A DNA stretch of 64,000 nucleotides from an uncultured SAR116 cluster alpha proteobacterium. Lineage in GTDB: Bacteria; Pseudomonadota; Alphaproteobacteria; Puniceispirillales; Marisalimonadaceae. Location: positions 38,558 to 102,557 of the forward strand of contig CACEFQ010000007.1 in the NCBI GenBank assembly GCA_902558885.1, in the 5' to 3' direction. How positions within the stretch are numbered: the stretch's first letter is position 1; the number at the start of each line of letters is the position of its first letter. The translations under genes and the position numbers were made by a program. Below the pieces are notes generated by a model. It saw nothing but the letters and a program-made list of their open reading frames with translations. It did no database searches and was not told where the DNA came from. This document shows, in pieces, positions 26,960 through 38,326 of this stretch.

Positions 26960-29473
26960 TTATTTTTTCTTGGTTTGTTTCTTTTTTGATCTTTGAGGTT
27001 TTGCAGCCTTGGCAACAATTAATTCTATAGCTTTATCTAAGTCAATCTCTTCTAAAGACATTGATTTGGGCAATGTTGCCCTTAATTTATTATACTCAAC
27101 ATATGGACCAAATCTCCCAGATTTAGCTAAAACCTTTCCATTTCCATCTGGATGATCTCCTAGAACTTTTCCGAGTTTTTCACTGTTTTCACCTATTAAA
27201 ACCACAGCATGATTAAGACCAATGTTAATTACAGTTTCATCAGCTGGTATACTTATAAAATTTATATCATATTTTAAATACGGCCCATATCTTCCTATTC
27301 CTGCTGAAATATCCTGCCCTGTTTCTGGGTGTTTACCTATTAATCTAGGTAATGATAAAAATGAAAGGGCTTTATCCAGGTCGATAGTAGATGCCTCTAC
27401 CAGCTTTGGTATGCTTGTTCGTTTTGGTTTTTTCTCTTCGCCTAACTGAAGATATATACCATATGGACCTTTTTTAATTATAACTTTTAGACCTGTTTCA
27501 GGATCAACACCCAAGACACCATCATTTTCAGGCAAAAAAGTCTCATTGGCATTATTTTCTTCTTTATTTTCATTTTTTGCAATTTGCTTTGTGAATTTAC
27601 ATTCTGGATAATTAGAACAACCTATAAAAGCACCATATCTTCCAAGTTCTAAACCTAAATTCCCATTGGAACATGTTGGACATTTCCTATTTGGTTGAGC
27701 ATTAGTATCTTCTCCATTTTTAGGAAAGAATAAATCAGCTAATTCTTTTTCTAGTGCTTCAAGAATTTTTTCTCTCTCAAGTTCTGACATTTTATTTAGA
27801 TGCGGTTTAAAACCATTCCAAAACTCTTCTAAAAGCTTTTTATAGTTTAATTTTCCATCTGAAACTTTATCTAATTTTTTTTCCAAGTCAGCCGTAAAAT
27901 CATATTCAATATACTGTCCAAAAAAATTATTTAAAAATGCTGTCAGAATCCTTCCTCTTTCTTGAGGAATATGCTTGCCTCTATCTTTCTCAACATAATT
28001 TCTATTAACAAGCACTTGTAAGATCGAGGCATATGTTGATGGTCTTCCAATACCAAGTTCCTCCATTTTCTTAATAAGGCTTGCGTCAGTATACCTTGCA
28101 GGAGGTTGAGTAAAATGTTGTTCGCCATCAGCTTTTTTTAAGTCAACATTTTCATTTTCAACTAAATTAGGTAAAATTTTATCATCATTTCTATCTCTAT
28201 AAATAAAAAATCCAGGAAAGCGTACTTGTGAGCCGTTTGCTCTAAAAACGATAGTTTTATCCTTATTTGAAATATCGGCAGATGTTTCGTCTAATTCAGC
28301 TGATTGCATTTGACTTGAAATAGTTCTTTTCCAAATAAGTTCGTAGAGTTTAAATTGTTCATCATCTAAGTAGGAAGACATACTTTCTGGATGACGAGAT
28401 ATTGCAGTTGGTCTTATAGCTTCATGTGCCTCTTGCGCATTTGCTGCTTTAGATTTGTAAACTCTAGGTGTTTGAGGAATGTATTCTTTACCATGAAGGT
28501 TTGTAATTTCATTTCTTAATTCATCAATTGCCTGAGTACTTAATTGGACACCATCGGTTCTCATATATGTTATCAGGCCCGTTGTCTCGCTACCAATATT
28601 TATACCTTCATATAATTTTTGAGCTATCCGCATAGTTCTTGATGCACCAAAACTTAATTTGTTAGAGGCTTCTTGTTGTAATGTGGAGGTTGTAAAAGGA
28701 GGTAATGGATTCCGCTTAACTCTCTTTGTTGAAATTTTAGTTATATTAAACGACGAATTTCTTATTTTTTCTAATGCTGAATTTGCTTTTTTTTCATTTT
28801 TTAAATCCATTTTGGCTAATTTGTTATTATCAAGAACAGACAACTTAGCAATGAATTGTTGTTTATCATCTTTAGAAAAGATAGATGTTATTGACCAATA
28901 TTCTTCAATATTGAATTTTTCAATTTCAATTTCTCTTTCGCATATAAGTTTTAGTGCAACAGATTGAACTCTGCCAGCAGATTTTGAACCTGGAAGCTTT
29001 CTCCATAAAATTGGAGAAATGGAGAAGCCAATTAGATGATCTAAAGCTCTTCTTGCCAAATATGCCTCAACTAATTCAGAATTAATTTGTCGAGGTGTTT
29101 GCATAGCATGCAAAACAGCATTTTTAGTAATTTCGTTAAAAACAACTCTCTCAACTGGTTTGTCTTCTATCATTTTTTTTGAATTTAATATTTCTCGTAG
29201 ATGCCAGCTAATAGCTTCACCTTCTCTATCAGGATCAGTAGCTAATATTAATGACTCAGCTGATTTAAGTTCTCCAATTATTTCTTTAACAACTTTTTCT
29301 TTATCTTTATGCATTTCCCAATACATTTTAAAATTATCATCAGGAAGCACAGCACCATCCTTAGATGGTAAATCTCTTATATGACCTACAGAAGCCATAA
29401 CTTTATAATCATTACCGAGATATTTATTAATAGTCTGAGCTTTTGCTGGAGATTCAACTATTACTAATTTCAT
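26960..29473 (-). CDS. topA: DNA topoisomerase I
   Basis: Type IA topoisomerase that relaxes negative supercoils. The 837 residues have the TOPRIM domain (VIVESPAKAQTINKYLG, then ATDPDREGEAISWHL), the active-site tyrosine in GLITYMRTDG, and one C-terminal zinc finger (CPTC...CSNYPEC) near 600, followed by three lysine-rich topoisomerase C-terminal repeats with GRYGPYLKY and SGRFGPYVEY. The topA-rnr pairing is common in alphaproteobacteria. dprA, often upstream, is not seen. Confidence 0.96.
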   Translation of the reverse strand: MKLVIVESPAKAQTINKYLGNDYKVMASVGHIRDLPSKDGAVLPDDNFKMYWEMHKDKEKVVKEIIGELKSAESLILATDPDREGEAISWHLREILNSKKMIEDKPVERVVFNEITKNAVLHAMQTPRQINSELVEAYLARRALDHLIGFSISPILWRKLPGSKSAGRVQSVALKLICEREIEIEKFNIEEYWSITSIFSKDDKQQFIAKLSVLDNNKLAKMDLKNEKKANSALEKIRNSSFNITKISTKRVKRNPLPPFTTSTLQQEASNKLSFGASRTMRIAQKLYEGINIGSETTGLITYMRTDGVQLSTQAIDELRNEITNLHGKEYIPQTPRVYKSKAANAQEAHEAIRPTAISRHPESMSSYLDDEQFKLYELIWKRTISSQMQSAELDETSADISNKDKTIVFRANGSQVRFPGFFIYRDRNDDKILPNLVENENVDLKKADGEQHFTQPPARYTDASLIKKMEELGIGRPSTYASILQVLVNRNYVEKDRGKHIPQERGRILTAFLNNFFGQYIEYDFTADLEKKLDKVSDGKLNYKKLLEEFWNGFKPHLNKMSELEREKILEALEKELADLFFPKNGEDTNAQPNRKCPTCSNGNLGLELGRYGAFIGCSNYPECKFTKQIAKNENKEENNANETFLPENDGVLGVDPETGLKVIIKKGPYGIYLQLGEEKKPKRTSIPKLVEASTIDLDKALSFLSLPRLIGKHPETGQDISAGIGRYGPYLKYDINFISIPADETVINIGLNHAVVLIGENSEKLGKVLGDHPDGNGKVLAKSGRFGPYVEYNKLRATLPKSMSLEEIDLDKAIELIVAKAAKPQRSKKKQTKKK

Positions 29474-29566
29474 TTATTTATAATCCTGGACTAATTTATT
29501 AAATTTTAAAAAGCATTATTTTAGTGCAGATAACATTACTTTAATGAAATAACAATAATAATGTTT

Positions 29567-30193
29567 TTATATTTTGGGCTCAGATCCATTAATTAAGCGT
29601 TTTATATTTTCTCGGTGCTGAACAAAACATACTAATGAAATTATGAAGGAACTTAAAAAATATATGAATTCAGTTTCATAATAAAACATGAAAATAGGTA
29701 TTAAAAAATATGCAATTAGGGCAGACATAGAGCTTATTTTAAATACTTTTGCAATAAGTACCCATATCAATAGTGCAACTATACCAATATTTAGATTAAG
29801 TGATAAAATAACACCGAACCCAGTTGCAACTCCCTTGCCACCTCTAAACCTTAGCCAAATTGGAAAACAGTGACCTACAACAGCTGATATTGCAACTGTA
29901 CATTGATAAAATTCAACCATATTAAAATTATTATCGAAAACTTTAGGTAAAATAATTGTAATTAGATAAATTGCTACTGCACCTTTACCACCGTCAAGAA
30001 GAAGAGTGAAAAGGGCTACTTTTTTATTTCCAGTTCTTAAAACATTTGTAGCACCAATATTTCCACTGCCAATTTTTCTAATATCTCCTAATCCAGATAT
30101 TTTTGTGAGTATTAATCCAAAAGGGATTGATCCTAAAAAATATCCAAAAATAAAGATTGAGCCTAAAACCAAATAATTTATATCATAAGTCAT
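29567..30193 (-). CDS. plsY: Glycerol-3-phosphate acyltransferase PlsY
   Basis: Inner-membrane enzyme that acylates glycerol-3-phosphate from acyl-phosphate, opening phospholipid synthesis. The 208 residues have about five membrane spans and the three signature loops: GSIPFGLILTK, GSGNIGATNVLR plus DGGKGAVA, and GHCFPIWLRFRGGKGVATG. It overlaps the end of the upstream PyrC-like gene by 4 bp (same strand), so plsY is expressed with pyrB and its partner. Confidence 0.96.
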   Translation of the reverse strand: MTYDINYLVLGSIFIFGYFLGSIPFGLILTKISGLGDIRKIGSGNIGATNVLRTGNKKVALFTLLLDGGKGAVAIYLITIILPKVFDNNFNMVEFYQCTVAISAVVGHCFPIWLRFRGGKGVATGFGVILSLNLNIGIVALLIWVLIAKVFKISSMSALIAYFLIPIFMFYYETEFIYFLSSFIISLVCFVQHRENIKRLINGSEPKI

Positions 30194-31515
30194 TTTATTA
30201 TTTTATTTTTGAAAATCTGATTCATAAAGGCAACTTGACCATTTATGTAAGTTGCTAAGATTTTACTATGAATTTTTTTTCCATCAAACGGAGTTGGACT
30301 AGTCTTTAAATTTTTTTGTTTAATTGTATGAGGCTCATTTTCATCGAAAACTATAAAGTCAGCTACTTTTTCTTCCTCTAAGCTTGGGCTATCAATTCCA
30401 AGAATTTTTGCTGGGTTAATAGTTAAAAAAGAGATTGCTTTGTTAATATCAATGATTTTTTTATGTACTAAATCTAACGTAATTGAAAACAAAGTTTCAA
30501 TACCAGACGCTCCAACCGAAGCGGCAGAAAAAGGTTGAGCTTTTGTGTCCTTCGATCTAGCCCTATGATCAGATGCAATAGCATCAATTGTTCCATCTTG
30601 AATTCCTTCAATAATTGCTATTCTATCATCTTCGCTTCTTAGAGGAGGAGATAATTTGAATGCTGTATTGTAAGTTAATAATTTACTTTCATTTAATGAA
30701 AAATAAGGTGGAGCAGTATCACATGTAATACTTAAACCTAATTTTTTAGCTTCCCTAATTACGTTTACCGCATCTCTTGTAGACACATGTGCTACGTGAT
30801 AATGCGCTCCAGTCAACTTAGCTAATCTGATATCTCTTTCAATCATAATAACTTCAGCACAAGCTGGAATTCCAATTAATCCTAAACGAGTAGATATTTC
30901 TCCTTCGTTCATTTCGCCTCTTATAGAGGTTGTTGAAGCTTGATTTAAACCTGATAAATCATCATCTTCTGCATGTTGTATTATGGGGCGATTTATCATT
31001 GTTGCATAACTCATTAATCGTCTCATAACTAGACTATTTTTAATACTCTTATTTCCATTAGTGAAACCTATTGCCCCCATTTCTGACATTAGCCCAATTT
31101 CACTCATTTCTAGACCGTTTAGATCTTTTGTTGCGGCTCCATAGACCATTACTTTTGGAAGATTTATATCTTCTGATTGTCTTTTAATATGATCAATTAT
31201 AGATGGATTGTTTAACTTTGGAGTTTGATTAGGTAGAATTGCCATGGACGTGATGCCGCTTTCGGCGGCAGTAATTTGAGTGAATTTTAGATTCTCAGTC
31301 TTTCCAATATTTACCCGCATATCAAATATACCAGGCGACATTGTAAGACCCTCACAGTCATAAATTATAGTTTGATTATCTTTATTAAATTTTTCTAAAT
31401 TTAAATCTTTCGATATATTAATAATCGTTTCATTTTGAATTACTACATTTACTTTTTGATTAAAATTTGTAGCAGGATTTATAAGTTTGATAGATTTAAA
31501 AATTGTATGTGTCAT
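30190..31515 (-). CDS. Dihydroorotase-like protein (probable non-catalytic PyrC/PyrX)
   Basis: Amidohydrolase of the dihydroorotase family, encoded 8 bp after pyrB. The 441 residues keep the fold and several family motifs (QHAEDDDLSG, HVSTRDAVNVI, ASDHRARS). The N-terminal metal-binding HxH expected after PGxxD is replaced: the protein reads PGIFDMRVNIGK. In pseudomonads a dihydroorotase-like PyrX without activity is a structural partner of aspartate carbamoyltransferase, and the same role is inferred here. A true dihydroorotase would then be needed elsewhere in the genome. Confidence 0.85.
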   Translation of the reverse strand: MTHTIFKSIKLINPATNFNQKVNVVIQNETIINISKDLNLEKFNKDNQTIIYDCEGLTMSPGIFDMRVNIGKTENLKFTQITAAESGITSMAILPNQTPKLNNPSIIDHIKRQSEDINLPKVMVYGAATKDLNGLEMSEIGLMSEMGAIGFTNGNKSIKNSLVMRRLMSYATMINRPIIQHAEDDDLSGLNQASTTSIRGEMNEGEISTRLGLIGIPACAEVIMIERDIRLAKLTGAHYHVAHVSTRDAVNVIREAKKLGLSITCDTAPPYFSLNESKLLTYNTAFKLSPPLRSEDDRIAIIEGIQDGTIDAIASDHRARSKDTKAQPFSAASVGASGIETLFSITLDLVHKKIIDINKAISFLTINPAKILGIDSPSLEEEKVADFIVFDENEPHTIKQKNLKTSPTPFDGKKIHSKILATYINGQVAFMNQIFKNKIIK

Positions 31516-31523
31516 TGAATTCT

Positions 31524-32498
31524 TTAAGTTTTATTTTTAGAATGATTTAGTGCCTCAATAATTGACATCCTTACAGCAACACCCATTTCAACTTGAGTTT
31601 TTATTAAACTTCTATTTGTATCATCTGCTAGGGCAGATGCTATTTCTACACCTCTATTCATCGGTCCAGGATGCATGATTACTGCATTTGGGCTGGCCAT
31701 TGAAAGTTTTGTTTCATCAAGTCCAAAAAATTTAAAATATTCTCTTTCAGAAGGATTTTCCGTGCCTGACATTCTTTCATTTTGAAGACGTAATAACATT
31801 ACTACATCAGCATCTTTAATTCCTTCTTTCATATCATTAAAGCATTTCACACCTAATTTTTCTAAGTTCAAAGGCATTAATGTTAATGGAGCAACGCATC
31901 TAACTTCAGCACCCATAGTTGTTAACAAATGTATATTTGATCTCGCTACTCTACTGTTAGCAATATCCCCACATATACTAATTTTTAAACCTTCTAGGTA
32001 TCCAATTCTTCTTTTGATTGTTAAAGCATCTAATAAAGCTTGGGTAGGGTGCTCGTGTCTTCCATCACCAGCATTGATAATACTACAACTTAAATATTCT
32101 GCGAATAAGAGTGGTGCGCCACTATGGGGATGTCTCACTATTAATAAATCAGGTTTCATTGCGTTTAAAGTACTAGCAGTATCTAATAAACTTTCCCCTT
32201 TCTTTATAGATGAGTTAATTAAAGAAATATTTATTACTTCTGCTCCGAGTCTTCTAGCTGCAAGTTCAAATGAAACTCTAGTACGAGTTGAATTTTCAAA
32301 AAAGACATTTAATACCACATATCCAGACAGATATTTAGTGTCGGTGTGTTTATCTAGATTTGCAAAATAATCAGCTCTATCAAGTAGTTTCTGAATTTCA
32401 GATTTTTGCATACCTTCTATAGCTAATAGATGATGTGATGATAATTTTACAGGGGAAGATTTATTAACTTCATAATTATTTTTTAATAATTTATTCAT
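31524..32498 (-). CDS. pyrB: Aspartate carbamoyltransferase catalytic subunit
   Basis: Joins carbamoyl phosphate and aspartate in pyrimidine synthesis. The 324 residues contain the carbamoyl-phosphate motif [20 protein letters not shown], the [11 protein letters not shown] active-site loop and [11 protein letters not shown]. The length is standard. It is followed by the PyrC-like gene and then plsY. No pyrI regulatory subunit is present, as expected for the class with a PyrC-like partner. Confidence 0.96.
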   Translation of the reverse strand: MNKLLKNNYEVNKSSPVKLSSHHLLAIEGMQKSEIQKLLDRADYFANLDKHTDTKYLSGYVVLNVFFENSTRTRVSFELAARRLGAEVINISLINSSIKKGESLLDTASTLNAMKPDLLIVRHPHSGAPLLFAEYLSCSIINAGDGRHEHPTQALLDALTIKRRIGYLEGLKISICGDIANSRVARSNIHLLTTMGAEVRCVAPLTLMPLNLEKLGVKCFNDMKEGIKDADVVMLLRLQNERMSGTENPSEREYFKFFGLDETKLSMASPNAVIMHPGPMNRGVEIASALADDTNRSLIKTQVEMGVAVRMSIIEALNHSKNKT

Positions 32499-32511
32499 TA
32501 AAAATATCTTA

Positions 32512-32979
32512 CTACATCTTTTTTTTTAATACGTCCAGCGCAGTTTGCAAAATCCAACAAGCTGCCAGTTGATCAGACCTTAAACTTCTTTGTTTTCTTG
32601 TCATATCTGCCGTAATCATTGGCTTTTCAATAGCCATTGTGGACATTCTTTCGTCTTGAAATAAAACTGGAAGATCTCTGTTTTTTAAAACACTATTTGT
32701 AAAATCTCTTACTGAGTCGCATCTAGGACCTACACTCCCATCCATATTAAGTGGCCACCCCATTATTAATCCTGTAATTTCATACTCATCAAAAATTGAA
32801 ATCAATTTACTTATATCGGATTTCAGTTTGTCTCTTTTTATAGTTTTTATTGGTGAAGCAACTGTCATATCGGAGTTACTTATTGCAATGCCTAGTGATT
32901 TAGTGCCATGATCAATTCCTAACAGTCTTTTTTTAGGCAAAATATTTAACAAAAATTCATCAGGCTTGAAGATAGGCAT
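32512..32979 (-). CDS. ruvX: RuvX/YqgF family Holliday junction resolvase-like nuclease
   Basis: RNase H-fold nuclease implicated in pre-16S rRNA 5' processing. From the ATG at 32979 it has 155 residues, beginning [13 protein letters not shown] as in alphaproteobacterial relatives. A TTG at 33021 would add 14 residues that match nothing and is rejected. Motifs are [25 protein letters not shown] and [11 protein letters not shown], giving the catalytic acids. Divergent from gatC across about 60 bp; 13 bp upstream of pyrB. Confidence 0.9.
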   Translation of the reverse strand: MPIFKPDEFLLNILPKKRLLGIDHGTKSLGIAISNSDMTVASPIKTIKRDKLKSDISKLISIFDEYEITGLIMGWPLNMDGSVGPRCDSVRDFTNSVLKNRDLPVLFQDERMSTMAIEKPMITADMTRKQRSLRSDQLAACWILQTALDVLKKKM

Positions 32980-33039
32980 AATTGATGCTAACAGACTTTC
33001 ATATAAAATAAAATTTATCAATTTAATATAGGGTTGAAC

Positions 33040-33342
33040 ATGCCTAACAAAGATACAATTGTAGATGTTCCTACTGTAAATAAAATAGCTCGGCTTTCTC
33101 GTTTAGATATTTCAGAAGTAAATAAACAAAGTCTTACTAATGATTTAAATAATATTTTACGTTTTGTTGCACAGCTTGATGAAGTAGATACCTCTAATAT
33201 CGAGCCATTAGCTTCCGTGACAGGACATAAGTTACCACTTAGAAGTGATGATGTAAATGATGGTAACATTGAAGATTTAGTTTTAAAAAATGCCCCTGAA
33301 AGCTCTAGTGGATTTTTTGTTGTACCAAAGGTTATTGAATAA
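33040..33342 (+). CDS. gatC: Asp-tRNA(Asn)/Glu-tRNA(Gln) amidotransferase subunit C
   Basis: Small stabilising subunit of the GatCAB amidotransferase, which makes Gln-tRNA(Gln) or Asn-tRNA(Asn) from mischarged tRNA. The ATG at 33040 is preferred over the in-frame TTG at 33034, because GGG lies six bases before it. The 100 residues have [13 protein letters not shown] near the start and [12 protein letters not shown]. Its stop overlaps the gatA start (TAATG). Confidence 0.93.
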   Translation: MPNKDTIVDVPTVNKIARLSRLDISEVNKQSLTNDLNNILRFVAQLDEVDTSNIEPLASVTGHKLPLRSDDVNDGNIEDLVLKNAPESSSGFFVVPKVIE

Positions 33343-34805
33343 TGTCTGAATTACTTGATTTAAATTTAGTTGAGGCCTCTAAAGCTCTTAAAAATAAAAA
33401 GATTTCGTCATTAGAATTAACGAAAGCTTATTTGAAATCTATTAGTAATACATCTTCATTAGGTGCTTATCTTGAAATAGTAGAGGATAAGGCCATAAGA
33501 ATGGCAAAAGAATCTGACAAAAAATTGTTTGATGGTACAGCAAGGCCTCTAGAAGGAATTCCCATAGGAATTAAAGACATGTTTTGCACTAAAGACATAA
33601 AAACAACTGCGTCTTCAAAAATTTTAGAAAACTTTATACCTACTTATGAAAGCACAGTAACTCAGAATTTATGGAATGATGGTGCAGTTATTCTTGGAAA
33701 ATTGTCGTGTGATGAATTTGCAATGGGTTCTAGTAATGAAACCGCAGCTAAAGGTAATGTAATCAACCCATGGTTGAAAAATAAAAAAATGTCTCCAGGT
33801 GGTTCTTCAGGCGGATCAGCTGCAGCGGTTGCTGCAAGGTCTGCTTTGGCGGCAACAGGAACAGATACAGGTGGATCAATAAGGCAACCAGCAGCTTTTT
33901 GTGGCATAACTGGTTTAAAGCCTACATATGGAAGGTGTTCAAGATGGGGAATTGTAGCATTTTCTTCTTCCTTAGATCAGGCAGGTCCACTAACTAGAAC
34001 AGTGAGTGATGCTGCTTTAATGTTAAATTCTATGGCTGGTTATGACCAAAAAGACTCCACATCAGCAAATTTAAAAATGCCTGACTTAATGGATTATTTG
34101 GATAAAGGCATAAAAGGAAAAAAAATAGGCATACCAAAAGAATATACACAAGATGGAATTTCTGAAGATATTGGAAAATTTTATGAGAAATCAATTGATT
34201 GGTTAAGAGATGAAGGAGCTGAGATAATTCCAGTTTCGTTGCCTCATACTAAATACGCTCTGCCTGCTTATTATATTATTGCTCCCGCTGAAGCATCAAG
34301 TAATTTAGCTCGATATGATGGCGTTAGATACGGCGCTAGACAGGAAGCTTCTAGTTTAGATGAAATGTATGAATTAACTCGTGGAAATGGTTTTGGCGAT
34401 GAAGTTAAAAGAAGGATAATGATCGGTACTTATGTGTTATCTTCAGGATATTATGACGCATATTATCTAAAAGCTCAAAAAGTAAGAAGATTGATAAAAG
34501 AAGATTTTGAGAACGTTTACAAAAAAGTAGATTTTATTTTGACGCCTTCAACACCAACAACTTCTTTCGAATTAGGTAAAAAACAAGATCCACTTACTAT
34601 GTATCTAAATGATATTTTTACAGTACCAGCAAGCTTGGCAGGATTGCCTGGAATTTCCTTGCCAGTTGGCCTGGATAAATCTGGCTTACCAATTGGAATA
34701 CAATTGATTGCAAATTCTTTTGATGAACCTGGCTTGATTAGTACAGCTAGAGTATTAGAAATGAGTGCAGGATTTAATTTTATAGCTGATGGAGCTGCAA
34801 AATGA
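33342..34805 (+). CDS. gatA: Glutamyl-tRNA(Gln) amidotransferase subunit A
   Basis: Amidase subunit that releases ammonia from glutamine for GatB. The 487 residues contain the Ser-cis-Ser-Lys triad: IGIKDMFC near 77, [12 protein letters not shown] and [14 protein letters not shown]-terminal [11 protein letters not shown] and [11 protein letters not shown] are typical. It is translationally coupled to gatC and gatB by 1- and 4-bp overlaps. Confidence 0.97.
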   Translation: MSELLDLNLVEASKALKNKKISSLELTKAYLKSISNTSSLGAYLEIVEDKAIRMAKESDKKLFDGTARPLEGIPIGIKDMFCTKDIKTTASSKILENFIPTYESTVTQNLWNDGAVILGKLSCDEFAMGSSNETAAKGNVINPWLKNKKMSPGGSSGGSAAAVAARSALAATGTDTGGSIRQPAAFCGITGLKPTYGRCSRWGIVAFSSSLDQAGPLTRTVSDAALMLNSMAGYDQKDSTSANLKMPDLMDYLDKGIKGKKIGIPKEYTQDGISEDIGKFYEKSIDWLRDEGAEIIPVSLPHTKYALPAYYIIAPAEASSNLARYDGVRYGARQEASSLDEMYELTRGNGFGDEVKRRIMIGTYVLSSGYYDAYYLKAQKVRRLIKEDFENVYKKVDFILTPSTPTTSFELGKKQDPLTMYLNDIFTVPASLAGLPGISLPVGLDKSGLPIGIQLIANSFDEPGLISTARVLEMSAGFNFIADGAAK

Positions 34806-36274
34806 ATGACACTTCAACTTTGAAGTCAGGACATATTCAGGGTGAAACTGGTATATGGGAAATGGTAATTGGACTTGAAATACATGCACAAATTTCAAGT
34901 AAATCAAAATTGTTTTCAGGAGCGTCCGCTTCCTTTGGTTCTGAAGCTAATAGAAATGTATCCTTAGTCGATGCTGCAATGCCTGGCATGCTACCAGTTA
35001 TTAACGAGTTCTGTGTAGAACAAGCAGTTAAAACAGGACTGGCACTAAATGCTAAAATAAATAATGTTTCAGTTTTTGATAGAAAAAATTACTTTTACGC
35101 AGATTTACCTCAAGGATATCAGATAAGTCAATTTACCAAACCAATTGTAGGTGAAGGTGAGATTATAGTCGATTTAGATGACGGTGAACAAACAACAATT
35201 GGTATTGAAAGATTACACTTGGAACAGGATGCAGGAAAATCACTTCATGATCAACATCCAACAAAATCATTTATAGATTTAAACAGAACTGGTGTTGCAT
35301 TAATGGAAATAGTTTCAAAGCCAGATATAAGATCACCTCAAGAAGCAGGTGCATACGTAAAAAAAATTAGATCTATACTAAGATATATTGGTGCCTGTGA
35401 TGGAAATATGGAAGAAGGATCACTCAGAGCTGATTGCAATGTATCTGTTAGAAAGTCTGGGGATGAATTTGGAACAAGATGTGAGATAAAAAATCTAAAT
35501 TCAATTAGATTTATTATTCAAGCAATACAATCTGAAGCAGAAAGACAAGTTAATATATTGGAGGAGGGTGGAACAATAGATCAAGAAACAAGACTTTTTG
35601 ATACTTCCACAGGAGAAACCAGATCAATGAGGAGTAAGGAAGATGCTCACGATTATAGATATTTTCCTGATCCAGATTTATTGCCTCTAGAATTTACAGA
35701 AAGTTGGGTTCAAGATATTAAAGAAAAACTTCCAGAACTTCCAGATAGTCTTAAAAAAAGACTTGTTAAAGATTATGGTATTACTTCTTATGATGCCTCT
35801 ATTCTTGTCGAGGAAAAAGATTATGTTGATTTTTACCAACAAGCAGCAAATGGAAGAGACGGAAAGCTTACGGCAAATTGGATGATAACTGAATTATTTG
35901 GTGCTTTAAAAAAAGACAATTTGTCTTTCTCAGAATCACCAATTACTTCTGAAAATCTTGGAAAATTAATTTTTTTGATATCCAATGGAACTATTTCAGG
36001 TAAAATAGCAAAAGAAGTATTTGCAGAAATGATGAAAAGTAAAAAATCACCTTCTGAAATTGTAAAAGAAAAAGGACTTGAACAAGTTTCTGATGATTCA
36101 GAAATCTTAAAATTGATAGATCAAGTAATCTCAGATAACCAAGATAAGGTTAATGAATATTTAAGTGGAAAAGATAAACTTTTTGGTTTTTTTGTAGGAC
36201 AAGTTATGAAATTATCCCAAGGTAAAGCAAATCCAGGCGTTGTTAATAAACTACTTAAAGAGAAACTTAAATAA
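34802..36274 (+). CDS. gatB: Aspartyl/glutamyl-tRNA amidotransferase subunit B
   Basis: Kinase/transamidase subunit that activates the mischarged aminoacyl-tRNA. The 490 residues have [56 protein letters not shown] and the GatB/YqeY tail ending in [17 protein letters not shown]. Standard length. Last gene of gatCAB, convergent with the EamA gene with 12 bp between stops. Confidence 0.97.
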   Translation: MNDTSTLKSGHIQGETGIWEMVIGLEIHAQISSKSKLFSGASASFGSEANRNVSLVDAAMPGMLPVINEFCVEQAVKTGLALNAKINNVSVFDRKNYFYADLPQGYQISQFTKPIVGEGEIIVDLDDGEQTTIGIERLHLEQDAGKSLHDQHPTKSFIDLNRTGVALMEIVSKPDIRSPQEAGAYVKKIRSILRYIGACDGNMEEGSLRADCNVSVRKSGDEFGTRCEIKNLNSIRFIIQAIQSEAERQVNILEEGGTIDQETRLFDTSTGETRSMRSKEDAHDYRYFPDPDLLPLEFTESWVQDIKEKLPELPDSLKKRLVKDYGITSYDASILVEEKDYVDFYQQAANGRDGKLTANWMITELFGALKKDNLSFSESPITSENLGKLIFLISNGTISGKIAKEVFAEMMKSKKSPSEIVKEKGLEQVSDDSEILKLIDQVISDNQDKVNEYLSGKDKLFGFFVGQVMKLSQGKANPGVVNKLLKEKLK

Positions 36275-36286
36275 AACTATTTATAA

Positions 36287-37192
36287 TTATTTCTTTATTC
36301 TCCAATTAGCTAGTGTAATTGCGAAAATTATTGATAAGAAACCTACAATCAATTTTAAAGTTATTTCTTCGTTAAGTATAAAAGAGCCAAGTAAAATCGC
36401 AGATAAAGGATTGAAGCCAAGAGAAATAGCTGCTTGAGTTGGAGAAATTAATTGAAGTGCTTTTCCCCAACAATACATCATTAAAACTCCACCTGGAATG
36501 ACTAACATTAATAATGCATAGATTTGAACTTCACCTATTTGATATATGGTTTCAAAAGATGAACCAAAAAACAAAGTTATAAGAAAATTAATCAATGTAC
36601 CAGTACCCATTACATAAATCATGACTGGTATGTTTCCATATTTATTTAGATACTTGCCTGAAAAAACAGTAAAACATGACGCAGCAATTACTCCAATCAT
36701 CATTAAAAAATCACCTTTCAATGTTTGACTGAAATTATTGCTCACACTCTCTGACAAACAAAATGATACTCCTAGAACTGCTATAAAAACAGCTATAGAC
36801 TTATTTATTGTGATTTTTTCTATATTAAAAAAAAAAGCTATTAATATAGTACAAAGTGGCATGGTTGCATAAAGTAATCCTCCTCTTGCTGCAGTTGTAT
36901 GTTCAAGTCCTGCGGCCATAAAGTTAGGGAAAATTGTTATCATAGCTAATCCCAAAATAGCTAGGGGAATTTTGTCCTCTCTTAAAAATTTTGTTTTTAA
37001 AAATACAGAAACAGAAAGCAAAAACAAAATAAGTCCAGTTAATCCATAACGTAAAAAACTAAGAGTAAATGGATCTATATCATCAACAATTAGTCTTGTG
37101 AAAACAAAAGTTGATCCACCAAGTGCTGCTGAAAAGGACGCAAAAAATGATCCTAATATTAGATTTTTAAAAATTATTTTGTCTTTATTCAT
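36287..37192 (-). CDS. EamA/DMT family membrane transporter
   Basis: Probable inner-membrane exporter of the drug/metabolite superfamily; the substrate is unknown. The 301 residues form about ten membrane segments in two EamA halves (about 10-140 and 155-295), with ARGGLLYATMPL at the end of helix 3-4 and LISPTQAAISLGFNPLSAILLG in the second half, both typical. It opens the accessory metabolic stretch and shares a short intergenic with the divergent aldo/keto reductase gene. Confidence 0.85.
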   Translation of the reverse strand: MNKDKIIFKNLILGSFFASFSAALGGSTFVFTRLIVDDIDPFTLSFLRYGLTGLILFLLSVSVFLKTKFLREDKIPLAILGLAMITIFPNFMAAGLEHTTAARGGLLYATMPLCTILIAFFFNIEKITINKSIAVFIAVLGVSFCLSESVSNNFSQTLKGDFLMMIGVIAASCFTVFSGKYLNKYGNIPVMIYVMGTGTLINFLITLFFGSSFETIYQIGEVQIYALLMLVIPGGVLMMYCWGKALQLISPTQAAISLGFNPLSAILLGSFILNEEITLKLIVGFLSIIFAITLANWRIKK

Positions 37193-37274
37193 TATTTTAT
37201 TTTAAATAAGTTGAAATAAGAAGTATTCACCTACTAATCTAATACAACTAAAAATAGATAAAGATAGTGATATT

Positions 37275-38252
37275 ATGAAAAAATTAAAATTAGGTAGAAC
37301 AGGACTAGATATATCCAAAGTTATTTTAGGTGGTGGTTGGGTCGGAGGATTATTTATTGATCCTAATTTTGATATAATGGAGAAAGCAATTGAACTTTCA
37401 ATTATGGCTGGCATTAATTGGATTGATACAGCTGAAAGTTATAGCGATGGTAAATCTGAAAAAAATATTGGTTATTTATTAAGTTCTCTTCCTGCTTCAG
37501 ATAAATTACAGATATCTTCGAAAGCTAGATTAGATCCTACAATTTCAGAAACGTTCGTTTCACAGTTAGATAGAAAATTAGACAACACGCTAAACAGATT
37601 AAAGGTAGATAAATTAGAATTATATCAATTGCATAATAGAATAACTTTTGAAGAAAATAATGATACTCTTACCTGCTCACAAATATTTAATAATAATATT
37701 TGTGAGATTATGACAAAACTTAAAGAAGATGGACGTGTTAAAAATATTGGATTTACAGCTTTAGGGGATACAGAATCTATAAGAAAAATTATACAAACTG
37801 GTCATTTTGATACAGCTCAAATTTATTATAATCTTTTAAATCCAAGTGCTAATTTTAGAGAAAAAGGTAGATGGAATGACCATGACTTTTCTGGTTTAAT
37901 TGCAGATTGCAAAAAATTTGATATGGGCATAATGGGTATAAGGATTTTTGCAGCTGGGTTGTTGGCAACTGATGTTAGGCATGGTAGAGAAATCCCAGTT
38001 ACTCATGTTATTAATATGAAAGAAGAAGAAAGACGTGTTGAAAAATTATTTCAATTAGTAGGGGATACTTATGGCAACAGAGCTCAATTTGCTCTGCGAT
38101 ATGGTTTATCTAATAAGAATTTGAATTGTATTGTATTAGGTTTGGCTTCGTTAGATCATTTAAAGAATTCTATGCAAGCACTTGAGAAGGGACCATTGCC
38201 AGATGATTTGTTGGTAAAAATATCTGAATTGCAAAATTCTAATTTTATTTAA
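37275..38252 (+). CDS. Aldo/keto reductase
   Basis: NAD(P)-dependent oxidoreductase with a TIM-barrel fold; the substrate is unknown. The 325 residues contain the tetrad: Asp and Tyr in WIDTAESYSDG, Lys in ISSKARLD and His in LYQLHNR. KLGRTGLDISKVILGGG at the start and FALRYGLSNKNLNCIVLG near the end place it near the L-galactose/fucose dehydrogenase-type branch. AGTGATATT precedes the ATG, with no strong Shine-Dalgarno. It is followed 74 bp later by a PanE-like reductase. Confidence 0.88.
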   Translation: MKKLKLGRTGLDISKVILGGGWVGGLFIDPNFDIMEKAIELSIMAGINWIDTAESYSDGKSEKNIGYLLSSLPASDKLQISSKARLDPTISETFVSQLDRKLDNTLNRLKVDKLELYQLHNRITFEENNDTLTCSQIFNNNICEIMTKLKEDGRVKNIGFTALGDTESIRKIIQTGHFDTAQIYYNLLNPSANFREKGRWNDHDFSGLIADCKKFDMGIMGIRIFAAGLLATDVRHGREIPVTHVINMKEEERRVEKLFQLVGDTYGNRAQFALRYGLSNKNLNCIVLGLASLDHLKNSMQALEKGPLPDDLLVKISELQNSNFI

Positions 38253-38326
38253 TTTTATATTTATATCGACTTAAGATTGAAGCAGTCATATAACTTACAT
38301 AAACAAATTAAAATGCCAGGATTTAT

